The notes beneath the pieces were generated by a model. The model had not been told where the DNA came from and ran no database searches. It saw only the letters and a program-made list of their open reading frames with translations. A stretch of DNA of 15,677 nt from Oehlia diaphana. Its lineage: Eukaryota; Glomeromycota; Glomeromycetes; Glomerales; Glomeraceae. This document shows, piece by piece, positions 8,520-15,677 of this stretch. Each line of letters opens with the position of its first letter. Position 1 is the first letter of the stretch. The DNA is taken from the NCBI GenBank assembly GCA_003833135.1, contig QZLH01001322.1:1-15677 (forward strand), in the 5' to 3' direction. The position numbers and the translations under genes are program-made.

Positions 8520-8700
8520 TTAGAAAACGAAAATACATTATGAATAGAATAGTATCTTTATTTAAGGCAATTCAATCTGTTTATTAAGAGTATTTATTTG
8601 AATGGATTAAAGTACAAGCAAATTGTATTAAAGATATAAAAGAATTGTTTTCAGAATTCAATTTTCATACTACATAAAGTTAATGAAATTTGTTCTAAAA
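8520..8700 (+). other. Weak coding-like remnant
   Basis: One plus-strand frame gives RKYIMNRIVSLFKAIQSVY, a stop, then FEWIKVQANCIKDIKELF and SEFNFHTT, and after two more stops EICSKIASNKEVIFIEISE. Amino-acid use is protein-like, but the frame has several stops and no motif I can name. It may belong to the transposon whose end lies at 8144, since it lies on the inner side of that end. Low confidence. Confidence 0.2.
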
Positions 8701-8819
8701 TTGCAAGCAATAAAGAAGTCATTTTTATTGAAATATCTGAGAATCAGAAAATGCTGTTCTAAAACACATAAAAGAAAATACTAAAAAACTCATCAAGAAA
8801 GCTATATTTGGTTTGATCT

Positions 8820-9946
8820 CTTTATTTGTAATAATACTTTAATTATTTTATAAGTTTAAATACCCTTTATTAATAGTAAAAATTTACATAATAGGGGATA
8901 CAGGGCTAAACCTCCAAAATTTGCAAGAACTGTAGTTTATAATATATAGTTTATGCAAATAAAAATGTGATTTTACATTACAATATGTTACTATATATAA
9001 TTTTTAATAGAAGTAATTAGCATTCTAAAGTAAAATACATATATGATTTTTAATTGAAATTTTTTCTTTTTGCTCAAATTTACAAAAAATAAATCCTATA
9101 TTTTTATAGTATAACTTAAAAAAAAAATTAATAAAAATTGCTAATTATTAGTAATTTAGTATTAAGAATTTATAAAATGAGATTTCAATTTAATTAGAAG
9201 GAGTAAATTTAAGAAAATTAATAAATTATAGAAAAAATCATCTTTTGATTGATAATAAGAAAATCAATATATTTATATAAAAAAAAATATGATATTTGGT
9301 TCAAAGTAAATATAAATATATATTATTTTTACAATTGGTTAAGCTTATACAAGTATTTTTATAAATAAATATTAGTGTACAAATTGCACTAGAAATGAAT
9401 ATTATGATGTGACTATATAAAGTTCCTTTCTTTACTATTTTATAAAAAAGGCAATTCATTATTCGAACATTTCATTAATAAAATATATTTCCTAATTAGT
9501 AAGCAACTCTTTAGAGCATTTATGTCAGCACTCAGCAAATAATATTCTCATAAAAGAAAGCTTATTATAAAATATAGCTAGAAAAAGTAAATTTTTAAAA
9601 AACATTATTAAGAATTTTTTTTTTAACATAAAGTTTTAGTTTATATTATTAAATTAAAATACAAATATTATTTTATTTTATTTTTCAAATTAAAAAATGT
9701 AAATAAAAAAATGGATTAAATTTAAATTATAAATTATAAATTATTTATATTTTATTTTTTATTATACTTGTAAAATATTATATCTTTATATAAAAATTAA
9801 GAATAATATTTTAAACCCTTTTTAATATATTAAATAAACTAAATAAAATTGTAAAGTAAGCAAAAATATATAAATATAATTTAAAAAATATTATAATAAA
9901 TATATAAAAGTCTGTATCAAAATATAATAAATAAAAAAATTAATAA
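8820..9946. other. Extremely AT-rich gene desert, left part
   Basis: Nearly all A and T, with homopolymer and ATATA runs and stops in every frame. A short GC-bearing patch at about 8895-8935 (GGGGATACAGGGCTAAACCTC) is the only interruption. I see no gene, RNA or paired terminal repeat here. Confidence 0.6.
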
Positions 9947-10332
9947 TTATTACTATTTACTAATTACTGTAATTTAGCATTATTTAATAAAAAAAAAAAA
10001 AATTTAAGAAAATATGTGAAAATAAAAATTTTTTGTATTTTCAAAAAAAAAATATAATTATATACTATAAATTATAATTTTAAGAAATAATTTTTAATTT
10101 TTAAATAAGTTTACTCATAAATAACTTTTTAAAAACAATAATTGTTACATAAATTTAAAAAGTTACTTATAAGTAAACTTATTTAAAATTAAAAATTATT
10201 TTTTAAAAATTATAATTTTTAGCTTATAATCATAACTTCTTTATTTGAAAATACAATAAAATTTTTATTTTACATGTTAAATTTTTTTTTATTAACCAAT
10301 ACTAAATCACAGTAATTAGAAAATGGCAATAA
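9947..10332. mobile_element. 386-bp imperfect palindrome (foldback element)
   Basis: Nearly the whole feature is one long inverted repeat. The left end reads TTATTACTATTTACTAATTA and the complement of the right end reads TTATTGCCATTTTCTAATTA. Matching continues inward through CTGTRATTTAG, AATAAAAATTTT.TTGTATTTTC, AAATTATAATTTT, AAATAAGTTTACT.ATAA and TAACTTTTTAAA. The centre, near 10140, is AACAATAATTGTT. Arms are about 185 bp with small indels; transcripts or single strands would fold into a long hairpin. It has no reading frame. A near-identical copy of the left arm is at 15561-15677, so it belongs to a repeat family. The target duplication could not be resolved in the AT-rich flanks. Confidence 0.8.
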
Positions 10333-11740
10333 AAAATTTAGTAAAAATCATTAAAAAGGTATATTATTGTATATAATAAAAAGTTCAAAAAAACTAAATA
10401 AATATATAAAAAAATAATCTGAATAAGATCAACATTATTGCTATATAAATGTATTAATAAATTTTGGGCAAATTTATTATGAATTTTTATCATTTTGAAA
10501 TCTGAGCTGCATATAAAGGTAAATCATAAATATTAAAATATCATTATTGATTTATTTTACTGCATATGTATATATGCCAATTAAGTATTTTTTGACCAAT
10601 TTTCTATAGGTTTAAAAATCAATTTTTTGAATTTATAATTATTTCTATGTACAATAAATTCAGACTATTAGTAATACTTTATTTCCAAAATCAATTATAA
10701 AAATAGTGATGATTTTATCCAAATTACCAATTAAAAAATATTAATTATTTGAAAAAAGTAGTAAAAATACATTTAAAAATAACTAAAAAAAAATATTAAA
10801 AATAAATGTTTTATTAATTTAATTTTAAAAAATATAATTTATTAATAATACATAATAAAAATAACATTTTTTTATTACTTTTTAATACTAATAAATTGTA
10901 TAAATTTATATAAAAAAAATTAATATTTTTAATAAAGATTTTTAATACTGATTTTCAATTGTTATGATTTTAGTTATTGGTAAATGGTAATCATCACCTC
11001 TGGTGATAGTTAAAAAAATTCTTTAATAAATTTACTACAAATTCAATTTTTATAATTCAATAATAATTTTAAATAATAAAAATAAATTTTTTTTATAAAG
11101 TTTTATTTTAGATTAGTTTGCATATATTTCTCATTATTAATCAAATAAATAAAACATATAACAACTTTTAAATGTAAAAAAAAAAAATAAATAAATTTTT
11201 TTATAAAAAATTATTAATATAATAAAAATTTTAATATAAAAACAATTAATAAGCTGATAATTAAAAAGTAATAGAATATTAAAAAATATATATAAAGATA
11301 AGATTCAATCAAAAAAAAAAATTTACTATAAGCTCTAACAAATTACTGACTAGTATTATCTAAAAAAGAAATGATCTACATAATTTTATTTTAAATTTAT
11401 AGATTTAGTAATAAAATTATATTCTTAATATTTGTAAGTAACTATAGGCTTTGATCTCTGATTATTTTAATAGAAATATATTAAATCATATTATTATTGA
11501 ATTTATCTACCAAATAATTAAAAAATGAAAACAATATAGTATATTACCTTTATACTTAACCAATAGCTTATACTGGGTAGCATGCATTAATAACATTAAA
11601 TTTAACAATAAGGATATCTTTATAACTTTCAAAAAAGGTAAAGATTTCTTAACCATATTTACAGTTTAAATATGAAACTTTATATCATATAACAATAAAT
11701 ATAAAACTCAATTAGTTTATAAAAATGTACCCAATAACTT
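10333..11740. other. Extremely AT-rich gene desert, right part
   Basis: About 1.4 kb of nearly pure A and T with poly-A and poly-T runs. The only local structure I noted is a small perfect hairpin, ATCACCTCTGGTGAT, at about 10993-11007. No gene, RNA or terminal repeat pair was recognised. Confidence 0.6.
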
Positions 11741-11867
11741 ATTTCCATTTCAGAATGGCTAAAAAGAATTTAAAGATTCAATAGGGATATACTTGGTCAA
11801 ATTATAACCTATTTTCAGGATTGTGCTACCCCATGCTAAAATAAAATTTCCAGATTACAAGATGATT

Positions 11868-11886
11868 ACCGGACAAAAACCGGACA
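11868..11886. repeat. Short direct repeat ACCGGACA
   Basis: ACCGGACA occurs at 11868-11875 and again at 11879-11886 in otherwise AT-rich DNA. A related TTTTTCCGGAACAAT lies at about 12001-12015 in the opposite sense. This may be the residue of a terminal repeat, but no full element can be drawn. The remainder of 11741-12029 holds no recognisable gene. Confidence 0.3.
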
Positions 11887-12029
11887 ATCACCCAATAATC
11901 ACATCGTACGCAAAAATTTGATAAAGCCATTTTACGTGATAAGTTCTAATTTTTATTTAATAGTTACGGTCCTGATCATGCATAGTAACAAATTTTTTAC
12001 TTTTTCCGGAACAATTTATGTCCTTATTA

Positions 12030-12207
12030 CAAATCTTTATGAACCTAATTTTTTTTATAGTAAATAATTTATTTGTCATTATAATATAAAAATATTGTTT
12101 ATAGTTAATAACATTATTTATTATTGTACAACAAATAATAATATCAGTACATAAAAATCTGCAATATTAGTATAGTAAACAAAAATAGGTTCATGAAATC
12201 CGCATGA
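12030..12207. mobile_element. 178-bp TIR element with probable 8-bp target duplication
   Basis: The left end contains CAAATCTTTATGAACCTA and the complement of the right end contains CGGATTTCATGAACCTA; both continue with a T-rich stretch and a TAGTAAA or TTTACTATA word. CCTTATTA lies directly left of the element (12022-12029) and again directly right (12208-12215), within a longer ATGWCCTTATTA match. An 8-bp duplication fits hAT-type transposition. The two ends differ by about 4 bases at the outermost positions, so the exact boundary is uncertain. The interior is AT-rich and non-coding. Confidence 0.55.
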
Positions 12208-12367
12208 CCTTATTAAGATGAGATGAACGATAACAAGAATTATTTATTCGTATGTATTAAAGGATTTCAATATCAATATTTTACAAAATATAAAATTTTC
12301 AAATCAATTATACATGTGCTTGCACACGGACATCCCACAGAATTGTTTTCCCGGAATTTTACTTTTT

Positions 12368-12566
12368 GAGAGGAACTCTGACTCATCCTAGCACCTGTGA
12401 CAGAATCATGACAACATTCATTCTCCAGACTCATCCTAGAATTAAACTAAAAGTGCATACGAATGATTTGTTTCTCAGGAATTCAGACTCATCGGACTCA
12501 TCCAAGCACTCTGAAATCAAAAGTACATCCGAAAAATCATCTCTCAGGAACTTGGTTTCATCCTAG
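12368..12566. repeat. Degenerate dispersed-tandem repeat around GACTCATCCTAG
   Basis: GACTCATCCTAG occurs at 12380-12391 and 12428-12439, with variants GACTCATCCAAG at 12495-12506 and GGTTTCATCCTAG at 12554-12566. Spacing is irregular, about 48 to 67 bases. CTCAGGAAYT precedes the last two copies and a related GAGAGGAACT the first; AAAAGTRCATMCGAA also recurs. One plus-strand frame (ATG at 12366, stop at 12564) stays open for 66 codons and would encode a Ser-rich peptide. I take this as a consequence of the repeat, though a small repeat-bearing gene cannot be excluded. The patch is distinctly less AT-rich than its surroundings. Confidence 0.5.
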
Positions 12567-12679
12567 CATCTCCAATTCTTTTTTGCAACATTAGATATTT
12601 TATTTATTAAGTATACACAATGCTTTCCATATTTGTATTAATTTAACCTATCATCATATGCTTTTGGAATTGTAATGTG

Positions 12680-12886
12680 TCAGACTAGATAAAAAAAGGA
12701 AAGAGGTGATAAGCCAAAATCAAAGCAAAAATATCTATACTTGAAAAAGGATTTTTCATTCTCTTCTGCAATTGTGTATTCATCCTTCTCTTTAATACGG
12801 CATTTAAATGAACGAACATCTTTCGTAACCGTATTTTCAATACAATTTATATACTTGTAATATACACGTGCCTTCAATCCACTCAT
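12680..12886 (-). CDS. Unrecognised 68-codon reading frame, perhaps an exon
   Basis: From ATG at 12886 the minus strand reads MSGLKARVYYKYINCIENTV, then SFKCRIKEKDEYTIAEENEK, and ends at a TAG at 12680. The first 50 residues look like a soluble protein; the last 18 are AT-rich and hydrophobic. A GTATAG donor-like site after KSFF and a TTTTTTATCTAG acceptor-like site at the end suggest that this tail is intronic. It follows the Snu114 relic on the same strand, but I see no match to the Snu114 C-terminus. It may be a separate gene fragment or junk exposed by decay. Confidence 0.3.
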   Translation of the reverse strand: MSGLKARVYYKYINCIENTVTKDVRSFKCRIKEKDEYTIAEENEKSFFKYRYFCFDFGLSPLSFFYLV

Positions 12887-12910
12887 ACAGAATTTCTTTT
12901 GTTATTCACA

Positions 12911-13735
12911 AAGACTTTTTGGTGGCATTTGTCCAATATAAATGGCCAGGCAAGAGGCTTTGGAGAATTAGTGGATCATCCGTCATAAAACAAATTTCTT
13001 GTATTAGTCAAGTAAATCACAAAAAAAGATTAAAACAAATAAATAAATTAAACATAAATTTACTAGAACATTTGTTGACAAAATTCCAAATCCGTTTGCC
13101 TCTATGGAATATAAACTTTAACGGACCTTTGTATAATTTAATTGTTATACTTCTGTCGTGATAAAACTGTATACATCGCAGAAACTCGACATATTATACT
13201 GGTTCGAGTTGCCTAATGGGTAAAGATCATAGCGTCATTATTCTTTTCAATTAATTCAATACCAAATAAATATAACTACCGTCAAAAATGCGGAATAACA
13301 CACGCGTCTTGCTGTTGGAATTATCTGCCTATCACCACAGTATGTAGGTTCATGTGCTAAAATAGCATAAAGTATCCCAAGTTTGACATTACGTATGGCT
13401 ATAGGACGCGGGTAAGGATAAAATTAAGTTGAATTAATAACAATTAATAAAATGAGATTTATGAGATTATATTCATCAAATAGAATCATAGACGAGCAAC
13501 CTCATTGAAAACCTTGTCCGCTTGTATTGAAAGATTTGAATCCTAAACACTTTTGTAGGCAAAGTAGCCTTCAGAGAAAATTACAAATCGATGACGATTA
13601 TCACGTGATTTTGGCACACAACGCGAATTTACAATATCTGGTATATTGAAGTCATACAAGCTATCAGCAAAGCTCGAACTAGTTACGTAAGACACGTAAA
13701 TAAGATTTAACCAATCGAATTCGTCAAAAAACCCC
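12911..13735 (-). pseudogene. Relic of the U5 snRNP GTPase Snu114/EFTUD2 (C-terminal half)
   Basis: Snu114 (EFTUD2, U5-116K) is the EF-2-like GTPase that drives spliceosome activation. Collinear pieces of its C-terminal half are found on the minus strand. GFFDEFDW (about 13735-13710) resembles FFQTKYDW. SGQGFQ*G (stop at 13504-13502) resembles QGFQWG, where TGG has become TGA. ILFDE (13486-13472) resembles PLCDE. The best block, 13396-13283, reads [17 protein letters not shown] and then [18 protein letters not shown], the Snu114 domain IV hallmark, with GGGQ changed to GDRQ. Then DVYSFIT (VYTVL), VKVYIP and IEANGFG (13122-13085) in shifted frames, FCQQMF, and DDPLILQSLLPG (DPLDK...RPLEP). Pieces are separated by AT-rich gaps, either decayed introns or deletions. 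IRNVK, AHEP and YSAFL favour Snu114 over EF-2. The G domain is absent. A stop, frameshifts and lost segments mean it is non-functional. Confidence 0.75.
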
Positions 13736-13893
13736 ATACCTAGGATGGTGTTGGGACAATGTTTGATTCCGAATATATATAATATTTTTTACCAAAGAAC
13801 TATTTCACATTTTAGGGATTACTTAATCTTGTATCATAGAAAATTGTATATTCGAAGGAAAAAGTAAGATAAATTATTTGAGTAATAATAAAG

Positions 13894-14235
13894 TCAATTA
13901 GAAACGTTAAAAGTTACTGGAGGATATTCTCCGATTGGTGGATGTTGGGATATGATTATATGAACTGGTTTGAATGTAATATCTACCATATCTCTGCCAG
14001 TTGAATATTCAGTCATTCTCAGCCCAAATGACTCCTCCTCAGAAATCCACTTAGCCTCGATAGGATCGAGTGGTAATTAATAATCCTTGGAATATATATA
14101 TACTCTATATGGCGTATCAGGTTTTTTCGTATACAATAGGTTTATTAGTGTTGATGATAATAATACATTAATGAACACGTGATATATATGGGATTTAACT
14201 CGTATTCCGCCATAGCGATGTAATAAATTTGGAAA
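13894..14235 (-). pseudogene. Open stretch upstream of the Snu114 relic, one internal stop
   Basis: One minus-strand frame runs 114 codons with a single internal stop (TAA at 14079-14077). It includes LLHRYGGIRVKSHIYHVF, KKPDTPYRVYIYSKDY, then LPLDPIEAKWISEEESFGLR and DMVDITFKPVHIIISQHPP, ending TGA at 13896-13894. It lies just upstream of the Snu114 relic, on the same strand. There is a faint collinear resemblance to the Snu114 segment LSGT...VKVLGENY...EEDS...IAVEPV, but it is too weak to rely on. It is either a more decayed part of the same gene or another gene. No motif is certain. Confidence 0.35.
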
Positions 14236-14735
14236 TCAAAATATTAAAATTCTAACTTTTACGGTAAAATAAAATAAACATTTATTTGACAAAAAAAAAT
14301 TAATTTAAAAAAGATTGAAATTAAAAAAAAAAACGCCAAAGTTTATCTATTATTTTGAATAAATTATTATGTGTAATTTGTTTGTTTGTCACTAGTAAAT
14401 GTGGGGAAGGAAAACATTCTATTTATGATATAAATTACGATAATTCTGCAGAATGTTAATCAATTTATGAGTCATTTGATATTTTAAATAAACTAAGGGA
14501 AAAAAACTTGAGACCTTGATTTAGTTCAAGATTTTTTTAAAAAATTTCCCACCAATGTTACAAACAATCTTCAACATATACTTTGTAGTAACTCTGTAGT
14601 AACTTTTGATTGTGAAATGTTTAGCTATCGCGAAGCTTATCAGTTAATTCAATTACATCACGGTGACGGATTGAAAAAAAAAAGTAGAACAGCGGAGTGC
14701 AGAAAAAAAGAGAGTCGCACCACATATTAAGGACA
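14236..14735. other. AT-rich interval without recognisable gene
   Basis: The first 170 bases are very AT-rich. From about 14590 composition becomes more mixed (ATCGCGAAGCTT, AGCGGAGTGCAG), resembling a gene-flanking region. I recognise no coding motif, RNA or repeat. Confidence 0.4.
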
Positions 14736-14890
14736 ATGGTCGTTGAAGATCTTTTCTTGCCAAAAAACAGGTATTATTCCTATGTAAGAAAGCATGAATT
14801 ATCAACATTTTCATGTTAAAATTACTGCAAGATTAGTTAATGGGCTGTTTAATTTTCAGTGACACACGAAAACGACAGCAAGTTGCATGA
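14736..14890 (+). other. Possible tiny spliced reading frame
   Basis: An ATG in a favourable ACAATGG context at 14736 opens MVVEDLFLPKN. AACAG|GTATTA at 14770/14771 and TTTTCAG|TG at 14859/14860 bound an 89-nt intron-like segment of normal fungal size. Splicing would continue SDTRKRQQVA and stop at TGA 14888-14890, for a 21-residue product. That is too short to be convincing alone; it may be the surviving 5' end of a truncated gene. I recognise no family. Confidence 0.2.
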
Positions 14891-15560
14891 TTTCTTTGTT
14901 TTCTTAATGCGCTTTTTTACGGATATTTGTAACTTTATGTCATGCGTAGATCCGATTTTCAAGACAAAGTCTCTTTTATATTAACCCAATTTTACCTTTT
15001 TTAAAATTTAAGTGATTTCAATAATGAATGCATGAAAAATATTTTTTTTTTTTTTTTTTTTAATATTTACCTTATCCGTTATTTTAAATCCCTTCAAATC
15101 TATCACCTCATTTCTCACCTGATTCAGATAATCCAGATACCTGGAGTTGTACTATAACTCGGCTTACCCCACAAACTCTCTTTCTTGTGACATTTCTCTT
15201 TTTATCACGGATGTAGTTTACGTAGTGTCACAACTTGCTTGGCTGATTTTCTCTGATTACATTTTGCATTAGTACTTATTTACAATAAGAAATTTTATTT
15301 TCCTGTTCTTTTTGTACTCTTTTAACCCCTTTCTATTTTTTTCAGCCCCCTTTGTTACCAATAAATAGTACCATTAAATATATATATATATAAAAAAATT
15401 CAAATTTTTATTTTTCACTTTTTTTTTCAAAGCGGACAATTATTTTTTCGTTGTCTCTTTATCATATCATAGATCCTTTTACATTTTTTTTTTTTTTTTT
15501 TTTTTTTTTTTATTTTTTCCTTCCCGCGCTTCCTTTCCATCCTTTTTTTAAAAAAAAAAA
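14891..15560. other. Pyrimidine-rich non-coding stretch with long T tracts
   Basis: From about 15000 to 15555 the plus strand is strongly T- and C-rich. It includes a T20 run at 15042-15061 and a T28 run at 15484-15511, the latter followed by CCTTCCCGCGCTTCCTTTCC. A TATATATATATA run lies near 15379-15391. No coding frame was recognised on either strand. This could be a promoter-like or intergenic region; the function is not shown. Confidence 0.5.
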
Positions 15561-15677
15561 TTAATAATTATTACTATTTACTAATTACTGTAATTTAGCA
15601 TTATTTAAAAAAAAAAAAAAAAATTTAAGAAAATATGTGAAAATAAAAATTTTTTGTATTTTCAAAAAAAAAATATA
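15561..15677. mobile_element. Second copy of the palindrome left arm, cut by the window end
   Basis: These 117 bases align without gaps to 9940-10056, with one mismatch (A at 15609, T at 9988). That is the left end and much of the left arm of the 386-bp palindrome, in the same orientation. The copy runs into the end of the window, so its right arm is not seen. The preceding A run is also shared, so the true left boundary may lie a few bases earlier. Near identity in such AT-rich DNA implies a recent copy, or an assembly artefact. Confidence 0.85.

Noticed and set aside
10993..11007. Perfect hairpin ATCACCTCTGGTGAT
   Set aside because: It is too short and isolated to call a terminator or element in a eukaryotic AT-rich desert.
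8820..11740. Mitochondrial origin for the AT-rich block
   Set aside because: No respiratory-chain genes, rRNA or tRNA were seen, and the block contains a repeat copy shared with the flanking nuclear-type DNA.
12868..13161. Plus-strand 97-codon ORF, the longest in the window
   Set aside because: It is antisense to recognisable Snu114 motifs (VKVYIP, IEANGFG, FCQQMF) and shows no motif of its own.
13195..13235. tRNA-like GGTTCGAGT word
   Set aside because: Bases flanking the loop do not form a T-arm stem, and no acceptor stem or A/B box set can be drawn on either strand.
1..15677. CRISPR arrays, bacterial operons, Shine-Dalgarno sites or a new defence system
   Set aside because: There are no regularly spaced repeats with unique spacers and no gene clusters; introns and eukaryotic gene relics show nuclear fungal DNA.

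Overview
This window looks like nuclear DNA of a very AT-rich fungus, most likely an arbuscular mycorrhizal fungus (Glomeromycotina, Rhizophagus-like). The evidence is the composition (long stretches that are almost only A and T), fungal-type introns (GTRAGT donors, one TACTAAC branch site), a FAR1/MULE transposase relic and a coiled-coil protein relic of kinds I associate with Rhizophagus, and a relic of the eukaryotic splicing GTPase Snu114/EFTUD2. The lineage call rests on recall, not on a search. I see no intact, confidently expressed gene. The window reads as a graveyard of transposons and decayed genes.

Layout. (1) 1-900: a small pogo/Tc1-like MITE with a TA duplication (211-381) and a second inverted-repeat element (515-754). 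(2) 1353-3796: a minus-strand FAR1/MULE-type transposase pseudogene (second catalytic Asp and Glu region, SWIM finger, zinc knuckle) split by two later insertions: a 155-bp foldback element (2545-2699) and a 568-bp TA-flanked element (3211-3778) that itself holds a transposase-like helix-turn-helix remnant. (3) 4540-6026: a plus-strand relic of a coiled-coil gene family, with stops, a frameshift and an AT-rich foldback. (4) 6027-8022: a less AT-rich island with short open stretches on both strands, a clean 214-bp TA-flanked MITE (6745-6958), and a plus-strand relic with intron-like junctions ending at 8022. (5) 8144-8475: a hAT-like terminus. (6) 8480-11800: an extremely AT-rich desert holding a 386-bp imperfect palindrome (9947-10332), whose left arm recurs at the extreme right end of the window (15561-15677; one mismatch in 117 aligned positions). 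(7) 12030-12207: a small TIR element with a probable 8-bp duplication, then a degenerate repeat (12368-12566). (8) 12680-14235: minus-strand coding relics, including the Snu114 C-terminal half. (9) 14700-15560: a possible tiny spliced reading frame and a pyrimidine-rich stretch with T20 and T28 tracts.

I found no operon, CRISPR array, tRNA or rRNA, and no new defence or metabolic system. The most useful results are the nested insertions (the MULE relic predates the two elements inside it), the Snu114 relic that simple ORF calling would miss, and the duplicated palindrome arm at the window end, which may be where a contig broke.
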